NCBI GenBank assembly: GCA_016858145.1
Contig: JAEHOE010000189.1
Coordinates: 1-64,000, forward strand
Source: Edaphochlamys debaryana
Lineage: Eukaryota; Chlorophyta; Chlorophyceae; Chlamydomonadales
DNA length: 64,000 bases
Reading direction: 5' to 3'
Position 1 is the first letter of the stretch; every line of letters starts with the position of its first letter. Positions 1-12,100 of this stretch are shown here, in pieces. Both the position numbers and the translations under genes were made by a program. The notes beneath the pieces were generated by a model, which saw only the letters and a list, made by a program, of their open reading frames with translations, did no database searches and was not told the origin of the DNA.

Positions 1-166
1 CAGGGAAGATCGAGCCCGAGCTGTGGTCGCACTGCACCTGGGGGCTGCCGTCGAGGCTGTCCGTGGCGGTCGGGATTGTGAAGTTCACCCTAGCGCCGTC
101 CCCAGAGGTGGCCTCCACGTCCGCAATCTCGGCGGTCAAGGTGGACAGGGGGGGCCGTCTTGTCGA
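1..166 (-). CDS. Partial HYR exon at window edge with a 2-bp deletion
   Basis: This is the leftmost, incomplete copy of the array exon. Compared with all other copies it lacks two bases (CT) in the stretch near 147-153, giving a run of seven G where the others read GGCTGGGGG. The deletion shifts the reading frame eight codons into the exon. The adjoining intron (167-423) also has a shorter GC run (AAGCGCGCGCG instead of AAGCCGCGCGCGCG). A real broken copy and a sequencing error in a G-rich run are both possible. Confidence 0.7.
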
Positions 167-3100
167 CTGAGGGCGGAAGGAAGGGAGCGGATGCAGCAGG
201 GCGTGAGACAAGCGCGCGCGTGGGGGCGAGAGTCCAGGGAAGAGAGCGCACAGCGTATCCAGCAAAAGGCAGGCTAAAGCTGCCTGGGGCGCTGCACGGA
301 AGGCGAGGAGGCCAAGACATGTGCCCACAAGGACGTGATGGGAAGAGGCATGCCCCACACCCACCGTCAGTCCGCTGCGAGCCCCTCCGGCCCCGACCTT
401 GTCCCACCCGTCTTGACACTCACCCACGGTGACGTTGAAGCTGGTGCTGGCGGTGTTGCCCGAGGCGTCCTTAGCCGTGCACGTGACGGTGGTGGTGCCC
501 ACAGGGAAGATCGAGCCCGAGCTGTGGTCGCACTGCACCTGGGGGCTGCCGTCGAGGCTGTCCGTGGCGGTCGGGATTGTGAAGTTCACCCTAGCGCCGT
601 CCCCAGAGGTGGCCTCCACGTCCGCAATCTCGGCGGTCAAGGTGGACAGGCTGGGGGCCGTCTTGTCGACTGAGGGCGGAAGGAAGGGAGCGGATGCAGC
701 AGGGCGTGAGACAAGCCGCGCGCGCGTGGGGGCGAGAGTCCAGGGAAGAGAGCGCACAGCGTATCCAGCAAAAGGCAGGCTAAAGCTGCCTGGGGCGCTG
801 CACGGAAGGCGAGGAGGCCAAGACATGTGCCCACAAGGGGTGATGGGAAGAGGCATGCCCCACACCCACCGTCAGTCCGCTGCGAGCCCCTCCGGCCCCG
901 ACCTTGTCCCACCCGTCTTGACACTCACCCACGGTGACGTTGAAGCTGGTGCTGGCGGTGTTGCCCGAGGCGTCCTTAGCCGTGCACGTGACGGTGGTGG
1001 TGCCCACAGGGAAGATCGAGCCCGAGCTGTGGTCGCACTGCACCTGGGGGCTGCCGTCGAGGCTGTCCGTGGCGGTCGGGATTGTGAAGTTCACCCTAGC
1101 GCCGTCCCCAGAGGTGGCCTCCACGTCCGCAATCTCGGCGGTCAAGGTGGACAGGCTGGGGGCCGTCTTGTCGACTGAGGGCGGAAGGAAGGGAGCGGAT
1201 GCAGCAGGGCGTGAGACAAGCCGCGCGCGCGTGGGGGCGAGAGTCCAGGGAAGAGAGCGCACAGCGTATCCAGCAAAAGGCAGGCTAAAGCTGCCTGGGG
1301 CGCTGCACGGAAGGCGAGGAGGCCAAGACATGTGCCCACAAGGGGTGATGGGAAGAGGCATGCCCCACACCCACCGTCAGTCCGCTGCGAGCCCCTCCGG
1401 CCCCGACCTTGTCCCACCCGTCTTGACACTCACCCACGGTGACGTTGAAGCTGGTGCTGGCGGTGTTGCCCGAGGCGTCCTTAGCCGTGCACGTGACGGT
1501 GGTGGTGCCCACAGGGAAGATCGAGCCCGAGCTGTGGTCGCACTGCACCTGGGGGCTGCCGTCGAGGCTGTCCGTGGCGGTCGGGATTGTGAAGTTCACC
1601 CTAGCGCCGTCCCCAGAGGTGGCCTCCACGTCCGCAATCTCGGCGGTCAAGGTGGACAGGCTGGGGGCCGTCTTGTCGACTGAGGGCGGAAGGAAGGGAG
1701 CGGATGCAGCAGGGCGTGAGACAAGCCGCGCGCGCGTGGGGGCGAGAGTCCAGGGAAGAGAGCGCACAGCGTATCCAGCAAAAGGCAGGCTAAAGCTGCC
1801 TGGGGCGCTGCACGGAAGGCGAGGAGGCCAAGACATGTGCCCACAAGGACGTGATGGGAAGAGGCATGCCCCACACCCACCGTCAGTCCGCTGCGAGCCC
1901 CTCCGGCCCCGACCTTGTCCCACCCGTCTTGACACTCACCCACGGTGACGTTGAAGCTGGTGCTGGCGGTGTTGCCCGAGGCGTCCTTAGCCGTGCACGT
2001 GACGGTGGTGGTGCCCACAGGGAAGATCGAGCCCGAGCTGTGGTCGCACTGCACCTGGGGGCTGCCGTCGAGGCTGTCCGTGGCGGTCGGGATTGTGAAG
2101 TTCACCCTAGCGCCGTCCCCAGAGGTGGCCTCCACGTCCGCAATCTCGGCGGTCAAGGTGGACAGGCTGGGGGCCGTCTTGTCGACTGAGGGCGGAAGGA
2201 AGGGAGCGGATGCAGCAGGGCGTGAGACAAGCCGCGCGCGCGTGGGGGCGAGAGTCCAGGGAAGAGAGCGCACAGCGTATCCAGCAAAAGGCAGGCTAAA
2301 GCTGCCTGGGGCGCTGCACGGAAGGCGAGGAGGCCAAGACATGTGCCCACAAGACGTGATGGGAAGAGGCATGCCCCACACCCACCGTCAGTCCGCTGCG
2401 AGCCCCTCCGGCCCCGACCTTGTCCCACCCGTCTTGACACTCACCCACGGTGACGTTGAAGCTGGTGCTGGCGGTGTTGCCCGAGGCGTCCTTAGCCGTG
2501 CACGTGACGGTGGTGGTGCCCACAGGGAAGATCGAGCCCGAGCTGTGGTCGCACTGCACCTGGGGGCTGCCGTCGAGGCTGTCCGTGGCGGTCGGGATTG
2601 TGAAGTTCACCCTAGCGCCGTCCCCAGAGGTGGCCTCCACGTCCGCAATCTCGGCGGTCAAGGTGGACAGGCTGGGGGCCGTCTTGTCGACTGAGGGCGG
2701 AAGGAAGGGAGCGGATGCAGCAGGGCGTGAGACAAGCCGCGCGCGCGTGGGGGCGAGAGTCCAGGGAAGAGAGCGCACAGCGTATCCAGCAAAAGGCAGG
2801 CTAAAGCTGCCTGGGGCGCTGCACGGAAGGCGAGGAGGCCAAGACATGTGCCCACAAGGGGTGATGGGAAGAGGCATGCCCCACACCCACCGTCAGTCCG
2901 CTGCGAGCCCCTCCGGCCCCGACCTTGTCCCACCCGTCTTGACACTCACCCACGGTGACGTTGAAGCTGGTGCTGGCGGTGTTGCCCGAGGCGTCCTTAG
3001 CCGTGCACGTGACGGTGGTGGTGCCCACAGGGAAGATCGAGCCCGAGCTGTGGTCGCACTGCACCTGGGGGCTGCCGTCGAGGCTGTCCGTGGCGGTCGG

Positions 3101-6100
3101 GATTGTGAAGTTCACCCTAGCGCCGTCCCCAGAGGTGGCCTCCACGTCCGCAATCTCGGCGGTCAAGGTGGACAGGCTGGGGGCCGTCTTGTCGACTGAG
3201 GGCGGAAGGAAGGGAGCGGATGCAGCAGGGCGTGAGACAAGCCGCGCGCGCGTGGGGGCGAGAGTCCAGGGAAGAGAGCGCACAGCGTATCCAGCAAAAG
3301 GCAGGCTAAAGCTGCCTGGGGCGCTGCACGGAAGGCGAGGAGGCCAAGACATGTGCCCACAAGACGTGATGGGAAGAGGCATGCCCCACACCCACCGTCA
3401 GTCCGCTGCGAGCCCCTCCGGCCCCGACCTTGTCCCACCCGTCTTGACACTCACCCACGGTGACGTTGAAGCTGGTGCTGGCGGTGTTGCCCGAGGCGTC
3501 CTTAGCCGTGCACGTGACGGTGGTGGTGCCCACAGGGAAGATCGAGCCCGAGCTGTGGTCGCACTGCACCTGGGGGCTGCCGTCGAGGCTGTCCGTGGCG
3601 GTCGGGATTGTGAAGTTCACCCTAGCGCCGTCCCCAGAGGTGGCCTCCACGTCCGCAATCTCGGCGGTCAAGGTGGACAGGCTGGGGGCCGTCTTGTCGA
3701 CTGAGGGCGGAAGGAAGGGAGCGGATGCAGCAGGGCGTGAGACAAGCCGCGCGCGCGTGGGGGCGAGAGTCCAGGGAAGAGAGCGCACAGCGTATCCAGC
3801 AAAAGGCAGGCTAAAGCTGCCTGGGGCGCTGCACGGAAGGCGAGGAGGCCAAGACATGTGCCCACAAGGGGTGATGGGAAGAGGCATGCCCCACACCCAC
3901 CGTCAGTCCGCTGCGAGCCCCTCCGGCCCCGACCTTGTCCCACCCGTCTTGACACTCACCCACGGTGACGTTGAAGCTGGTGCTGGCGGTGTTGCCCGAG
4001 GCGTCCTTAGCCGTGCACGTGACGGTGGTGGTGCCCACAGGGAAGATCGAGCCCGAGCTGTGGTCGCACTGCACCTGGGGGCTGCCGTCGAGGCTGTCCG
4101 TGGCGGTCGGGATTGTGAAGTTCACCCTAGCGCCGTCCCCAGAGGTGGCCTCCACGTCCGCAATCTCGGCGGTCAAGGTGGACAGGCTGGGGGCCGTCTT
4201 GTCGACTGAGGGCGGAAGGAAGGGAGCGGATGCAGCAGGGCGTGAGACAAGCCGCGCGCGCGTGGGGGCGAGAGTCCAGGGAAGAGAGCGCACAGCGTAT
4301 CCAGCAAAAGGCAGGCTAAAGCTGCCTGGGGCGCTGCACGGAAGGCGAGGAGGCCAAGACATGTGCCCACAAGACGTGATGGGAAGAGGCATGCCCCACA
4401 CCCACCGTCAGTCCGCTGCGAGCCCCTCCGGCCCCGACCTTGTCCCACCCGTCTTGACACTCACCCACGGTGACGTTGAAGCTGGTGCTGGCGGTGTTGC
4501 CCGAGGCGTCCTTAGCCGTGCACGTGACGGTGGTGGTGCCCACAGGGAAGATCGAGCCCGAGCTGTGGTCGCACTGCACCTGGGGGCTGCCGTCGAGGCT
4601 GTCCGTGGCGGTCGGGATTGTGAAGTTCACCCTAGCGCCGTCCCCAGAGGTGGCCTCCACGTCCGCAATCTCGGCGGTCAAGGTGGACAGGCTGGGGGCC
4701 GTCTTGTCGACTGAGGGCGGAAGGAAGGGAGCGGATGCAGCAGGGCGTGAGACAAGCCGCGCGCGCGTGGGGGCGAGAGTCCAGGGAAGAGAGCGCACAG
4801 CGTATCCAGCAAAAGGCAGGCTAAAGCTGCCTGGGGCGCTGCACGGAAGGCGAGGAGGCCAAGACATGTGCCCACAAGACGGTGATGGGAAGAGGCATGC
4901 CCCACACCCACCGTCAGTCCGCTGCGAGCCCCTCCGGCCCCGACCTTGTCCCACCCGTCTTGACACTCACCCACGGTGACGTTGAAGCTGGTGCTGGCGG
5001 TGTTGCCCGAGGCGTCCTTAGCCGTGCACGTGACGGTGGTGGTGCCCACAGGGAAGATCGAGCCCGAGCTGTGGTCGCACTGCACCTGGGGGCTGCCGTC
5101 GAGGCTGTCCGTGGCGGTCGGGATTGTGAAGTTCACCCTAGCGCCGTCCCCAGAGGTGGCCTCCACGTCCGCAATCTCGGCGGTCAAGGTGGACAGGCTG
5201 GGGGCCGTCTTGTCGACTGAGGGCGGAAGGAAGGGAGCGGATGCAGCAGGGCGTGAGACAAGCCGCGCGCGCGTGGGGGCGAGAGTCCAGGGAAGAGAGC
5301 GCACAGCGTATCCAGCAAAAGGCAGGCTAAAGCTGCCTGGGGCGCTGCACGGAAGGCGAGGAGGCCAAGACATGTGCCCACAAGACGTGATGGGAAGAGG
5401 CATGCCCCACACCCACCGTCAGTCCGCTGCGAGCCCCTCCGGCCCCGACCTTGTCCCACCCGTCTTGACACTCACCCACGGTGACGTTGAAGCTGGTGCT
5501 GGCGGTGTTGCCCGAGGCGTCCTTAGCCGTGCACGTGACGGTGGTGGTGCCCACAGGGAAGATCGAGCCCGAGCTGTGGTCGCACTGCACCTGGGGGCTG
5601 CCGTCGAGGCTGTCCGTGGCGGTCGGGATTGTGAAGTTCACCCTAGCGCCGTCCCCAGAGGTGGCCTCCACGTCCGCAATCTCGGCGGTCAAGGTGGACA
5701 GGCTGGGGGCCGTCTTGTCGACTGAGGGCGGAAGGAAGGGAGCGGATGCAGCAGGGCGTGAGACAAGCCGCGCGCGCGTGGGGGCGAGAGTCCAGGGAAG
5801 AGAGCGCACAGCGTATCCAGCAAAAGGCAGGCTAAAGCTGCCTGGGGCGCTGCACGGAAGGCGAGGAGGCCAAGACATGTGCCCACAAGACGTGATGGGA
5901 AGAGGCATGCCCCACACCCACCGTCAGTCCGCTGCGAGCCCCTCCGGCCCCGACCTTGTCCCACCCGTCTTGACACTCACCCACGGTGACGTTGAAGCTG
6001 GTGCTGGCGGTGTTGCCCGAGGCGTCCTTAGCCGTGCACGTGACGGTGGTGGTGCCCACAGGGAAGATCGAGCCCGAGCTGTGGTCGCACTGCACCTGGG

Positions 6101-9100
6101 GGCTGCCGTCGAGGCTGTCCGTGGCGGTCGGGATTGTGAAGTTCACCCTAGCGCCGTCCCCAGAGGTGGCCTCCACGTCCGCAATCTCGGCGGTCAAGGT
6201 GGACAGGCTGGGGGCCGTCTTGTCGACTGAGGGCGGAAGGAAGGGAGCGGATGCAGCAGGGCGTGAGACAAGCCGCGCGCGCGTGGGGGCGAGAGTCCAG
6301 GGAAGAGAGCGCACAGCGTATCCAGCAAAAGGCAGGCTAAAGCTGCCTGGGGCGCTGCACGGAAGGCGAGGAGGCCAAGACATGTGCCCACAAGACGTGA
6401 TGGGAAGAGGCATGCCCCACACCCACCGTCAGTCCGCTGCGAGCCCCTCCGGCCCCGACCTTGTCCCACCCGTCTTGACACTCACCCACGGTGACGTTGA
6501 AGCTGGTGCTGGCGGTGTTGCCCGAGGCGTCCTTAGCCGTGCACGTGACGGTGGTGGTGCCCACAGGGAAGATCGAGCCCGAGCTGTGGTCGCACTGCAC
6601 CTGGGGGCTGCCGTCGAGGCTGTCCGTGGCGGTCGGGATTGTGAAGTTCACCCTAGCGCCGTCCCCAGAGGTGGCCTCCACGTCCGCAATCTCGGCGGTC
6701 AAGGTGGACAGGCTGGGGGCCGTCTTGTCGACTGAGGGCGGAAGGAAGGGAGCGGATGCAGCAGGGCGTGAGACAAGCCGCGCGCGCGTGGGGGCGAGAG
6801 TCCAGGGAAGAGAGCGCACAGCGTATCCAGCAAAAGGCAGGCTAAAGCTGCCTGGGGCGCTGCACGGAAGGCGAGGAGGCCAAGACATGTGCCCACAAGA
6901 CGTGATGGGAAGAGGCATGCCCCACACCCACCGTCAGTCCGCTGCGAGCCCCTCCGGCCCCGACCTTGTCCCACCCGTCTTGACACTCACCCACGGTGAC
7001 GTTGAAGCTGGTGCTGGCGGTGTTGCCCGAGGCGTCCTTAGCCGTGCACGTGACGGTGGTGGTGCCCACAGGGAAGATCGAGCCCGAGCTGTGGTCGCAC
7101 TGCACCTGGGGGCTGCCGTCGAGGCTGTCCGTGGCGGTCGGGATTGTGAAGTTCACCCTAGCGCCGTCCCCAGAGGTGGCCTCCACGTCCGCAATCTCGG
7201 CGGTCAAGGTGGACAGGCTGGGGGCCGTCTTGTCGACTGAGGGCGGAAGGAAGGGAGCGGATGCAGCAGGGCGTGAGACAAGCCGCGCGCGCGTGGGGGC
7301 GAGAGTCCAGGGAAGAGAGCGCACAGCGTATCCAGCAAAAGGCAGGCTAAAGCTGCCTGGGGCGCTGCACGGAAGGCGAGGAGGCCAAGACATGTGCCCA
7401 CAAGACGTGATGGGAAGAGGCATGCCCCACACCCACCGTCAGTCCGCTGCGAGCCCCTCCGGCCCCGACCTTGTCCCACCCGTCTTGACACTCACCCACG
7501 GTGACGTTGAAGCTGGTGCTGGCGGTGTTGCCCGAGGCGTCCTTAGCCGTGCACGTGACGGTGGTGGTGCCCACAGGGAAGATCGAGCCCGAGCTGTGGT
7601 CGCACTGCACCTGGGGGCTGCCGTCGAGGCTGTCCGTGGCGGTCGGGATTGTGAAGTTCACCCTAGCGCCGTCCCCAGAGGTGGCCTCCACGTCCGCAAT
7701 CTCGGCGGTCAAGGTGGACAGGCTGGGGGCCGTCTTGTCGACTGAGGGCGGAAGGAAGGGAGCGGATGCAGCAGGGCGTGAGACAAGCCGCGCGCGCGTG
7801 GGGGCGAGAGTCCAGGGAAGAGAGCGCACAGCGTATCCAGCAAAAGGCAGGCTAAAGCTGCCTGGGGCGCTGCACGGAAGGCGAGGAGGCCAAGACATGT
7901 GCCCACAAGGGGTGATGGGAAGAGGCATGCCCCACACCCACCGTCAGTCCGCTGCGAGCCCCTCCGGCCCCGACCTTGTCCCACCCGTCTTGACACTCAC
8001 CCACGGTGACGTTGAAGCTGGTGCTGGCGGTGTTGCCCGAGGCGTCCTTAGCCGTGCACGTGACGGTGGTGGTGCCCACAGGGAAGATCGAGCCCGAGCT
8101 GTGGTCGCACTGCACCTGGGGGCTGCCGTCGAGGCTGTCCGTGGCGGTCGGGATTGTGAAGTTCACCCTAGCGCCGTCCCCAGAGGTGGCCTCCACGTCC
8201 GCAATCTCGGCGGTCAAGGTGGACAGGCTGGGGGCCGTCTTGTCGACTGAGGGCGGAAGGAAGGGAGCGGATGCAGCAGGGCGTGAGACAAGCCGCGCGC
8301 GCGTGGGGGCGAGAGTCCAGGGAAGAGAGCGCACAGCGTATCCAGCAAAAGGCAGGCTAAAGCTGCCTGGGGCGCTGCACGGAAGGCGAGGAGGCCAAGA
8401 CATGTGCCCACAAGACGTGATGGGAAGAGGCATGCCCCACACCCACCGTCAGTCCGCTGCGAGCCCCTCCGGCCCCGACCTTGTCCCACCCGTCTTGACA
8501 CTCACCCACGGTGACGTTGAAGCTGGTGCTGGCGGTGTTGCCCGAGGCGTCCTTAGCCGTGCACGTGACGGTGGTGGTGCCCACAGGGAAGATCGAGCCC
8601 GAGCTGTGGTCGCACTGCACCTGGGGGCTGCCGTCGAGGCTGTCCGTGGCGGTCGGGATTGTGAAGTTCACCCTAGCGCCGTCCCCAGAGGTGGCCTCCA
8701 CGTCCGCAATCTCGGCGGTCAAGGTGGACAGGCTGGGGGCCGTCTTGTCGACTGAGGGCGGAAGGAAGGGAGCGGATGCAGCAGGGCGTGAGACAAGCCG
8801 CGCGCGCGTGGGGGCGAGAGTCCAGGGAAGAGAGCGCACAGCGTATCCAGCAAAAGGCAGGCTAAAGCTGCCTGGGGCGCTGCACGGAAGGCGAGGAGGC
8901 CAAGACATGTGCCCACAAGACGTGATGGGAAGAGGCATGCCCCACACCCACCGTCAGTCCGCTGCGAGCCCCTCCGGCCCCGACCTTGTCCCACCCGTCT
9001 TGACACTCACCCACGGTGACGTTGAAGCTGGTGCTGGCGGTGTTGCCCGAGGCGTCCTTAGCCGTGCACGTGACGGTGGTGGTGCCCACAGGGAAGATCG

Positions 9101-12100
9101 AGCCCGAGCTGTGGTCGCACTGCACCTGGGGGCTGCCGTCGAGGCTGTCCGTGGCGGTCGGGATTGTGAAGTTCACCCTAGCGCCGTCCCCAGAGGTGGC
9201 CTCCACGTCCGCAATCTCGGCGGTCAAGGTGGACAGGCTGGGGGCCGTCTTGTCGACTGAGGGCGGAAGGAAGGGAGCGGATGCAGCAGGGCGTGAGACA
9301 AGCCGCGCGCGCGTGGGGGCGAGAGTCCAGGGAAGAGAGCGCACAGCGTATCCAGCAAAAGGCAGGCTAAAGCTGCCTGGGGCGCTGCACGGAAGGCGAG
9401 GAGGCCAAGACATGTGCCCACAAGGGGTGATGGGAAGAGGCATGCCCCACACCCACCGTCAGTCCGCTGCGAGCCCCTCCGGCCCCGACCTTGTCCCACC
9501 CGTCTTGACACTCACCCACGGTGACGTTGAAGCTGGTGCTGGCGGTGTTGCCCGAGGCGTCCTTAGCCGTGCACGTGACGGTGGTGGTGCCCACAGGGAA
9601 GATCGAGCCCGAGCTGTGGTCGCACTGCACCTGGGGGCTGCCGTCGAGGCTGTCCGTGGCGGTCGGGATTGTGAAGTTCACCCTAGCGCCGTCCCCAGAG
9701 GTGGCCTCCACGTCCGCAATCTCGGCGGTCAAGGTGGACAGGCTGGGGGCCGTCTTGTCGACTGAGGGCGGAAGGAAGGGAGCGGATGCAGCAGGGCGTG
9801 AGACAAGCCGCGCGCGCGTGGGGGCGAGAGTCCAGGGAAGAGAGCGCACAGCGTATCCAGCAAAAGGCAGGCTAAAGCTGCCTGGGGCGCTGCACGGAAG
9901 GCGAGGAGGCCAAGACATGTGCCCACAAGACGTGATGGGAAGAGGCATGCCCCACACCCACCGTCAGTCCGCTGCGAGCCCCTCCGGCCCCGACCTTGTC
10001 CCACCCGTCTTGACACTCACCCACGGTGACGTTGAAGCTGGTGCTGGCGGTGTTGCCCGAGGCGTCCTTAGCCGTGCACGTGACGGTGGTGGTGCCCACA
10101 GGGAAGATCGAGCCCGAGCTGTGGTCGCACTGCACCTGGGGGCTGCCGTCGAGGCTGTCCGTGGCGGTCGGGATTGTGAAGTTCACCCTAGCGCCGTCCC
10201 CAGAGGTGGCCTCCACGTCCGCAATCTCGGCGGTCAAGGTGGACAGGCTGGGGGCCGTCTTGTCGACTGAGGGCGGAAGGAAGGGAGCGGATGCAGCAGG
10301 GCGTGAGACAAGCCGCGCGCGCGTGGGGGCGAGAGTCCAGGGAAGAGAGCGCACAGCGTATCCAGCAAAAGGCAGGCTAAAGCTGCCTGGGGCGCTGCAC
10401 GGAAGGCGAGGAGGCCAAGACATGTGCCCACAAGACGTGATGGGAAGAGGCATGCCCCACACCCACCGTCAGTCCGCTGCGAGCCCCTCCGGCCCCGACC
10501 TTGTCCCACCCGTCTTGACACTCACCCACGGTGACGTTGAAGCTGGTGCTGGCGGTGTTGCCCGAGGCGTCCTTAGCCGTGCACGTGACGGTGGTGGTGC
10601 CCACAGGGAAGATCGAGCCCGAGCTGTGGTCGCACTGCACCTGGGGGCTGCCGTCGAGGCTGTCCGTGGCGGTCGGGATTGTGAAGTTCACCCTAGCGCC
10701 GTCCCCAGAGGTGGCCTCCACGTCCGCAATCTCGGCGGTCAAGGTGGACAGGCTGGGGGCCGTCTTGTCGACTGAGGGCGGAAGGAAGGGAGCGGATGCA
10801 GCAGGGCGTGAGACAAGCCGCGCGCGCGTGGGGGCGAGAGTCCAGGGAAGAGAGCGCACAGCGTATCCAGCAAAAGGCAGGCTAAAGCTGCCTGGGGCGC
10901 TGCACGGAAGGCGAGGAGGCCAAGACATGTGCCCACAAGACGTGATGGGAAGAGGCATGCCCCACACCCACCGTCAGTCCGCTGCGAGCCCCTCCGGCCC
11001 CGACCTTGTCCCACCCGTCTTGACACTCACCCACGGTGACGTTGAAGCTGGTGCTGGCGGTGTTGCCCGAGGCGTCCTTAGCCGTGCACGTGACGGTGGT
11101 GGTGCCCACAGGGAAGATCGAGCCCGAGCTGTGGTCGCACTGCACCTGGGGGCTGCCGTCGAGGCTGTCCGTGGCGGTCGGGATTGTGAAGTTCACCCTA
11201 GCGCCGTCCCCAGAGGTGGCCTCCACGTCCGCAATCTCGGCGGTCAAGGTGGACAGGCTGGGGGCCGTCTTGTCGACTGAGGGCGGAAGGAAGGGAGCGG
11301 ATGCAGCAGGGCGTGAGACAAGCCGCGCGCGCGTGGGGGCGAGAGTCCAGGGAAGAGAGCGCACAGCGTATCCAGCAAAAGGCAGGCTAAAGCTGCCTGG
11401 GGCGCTGCACGGAAGGCGAGGAGGCCAAGACATGTGCCCACAAGACGTGATGGGAAGAGGCATGCCCCACACCCACCGTCAGTCCGCTGCGAGCCCCTCC
11501 GGCCCCGACCTTGTCCCACCCGTCTTGACACTCACCCACGGTGACGTTGAAGCTGGTGCTGGCGGTGTTGCCCGAGGCGTCCTTAGCCGTGCACGTGACG
11601 GTGGTGGTGCCCACAGGGAAGATCGAGCCCGAGCTGTGGTCGCACTGCACCTGGGGGCTGCCGTCGAGGCTGTCCGTGGCGGTCGGGATTGTGAAGTTCA
11701 CCCTAGCGCCGTCCCCAGAGGTGGCCTCCACGTCCGCAATCTCGGCGGTCAAGGTGGACAGGCTGGGGGCCGTCTTGTCGACTGAGGGCGGAAGGAAGGG
11801 AGCGGATGCAGCAGGGCGTGAGACAAGCCGCGCGCGCGTGGGGGCGAGAGTCCAGGGAAGAGAGCGCACAGCGTATCCAGCAAAAGGCAGGCTAAAGCTG
11901 CCTGGGGCGCTGCACGGAAGGCGAGGAGGCCAAGACATGTGCCCACAAGACGTGATGGGAAGAGGCATGCCCCACACCCACCGTCAGTCCGCTGCGAGCC
12001 CCTCCGGCCCCGACCTTGTCCCACCCGTCTTGACACTCACCCACGGTGACGTTGAAGCTGGTGCTGGCGGTGTTGCCCGAGGCGTCCTTAGCCGTGCACG

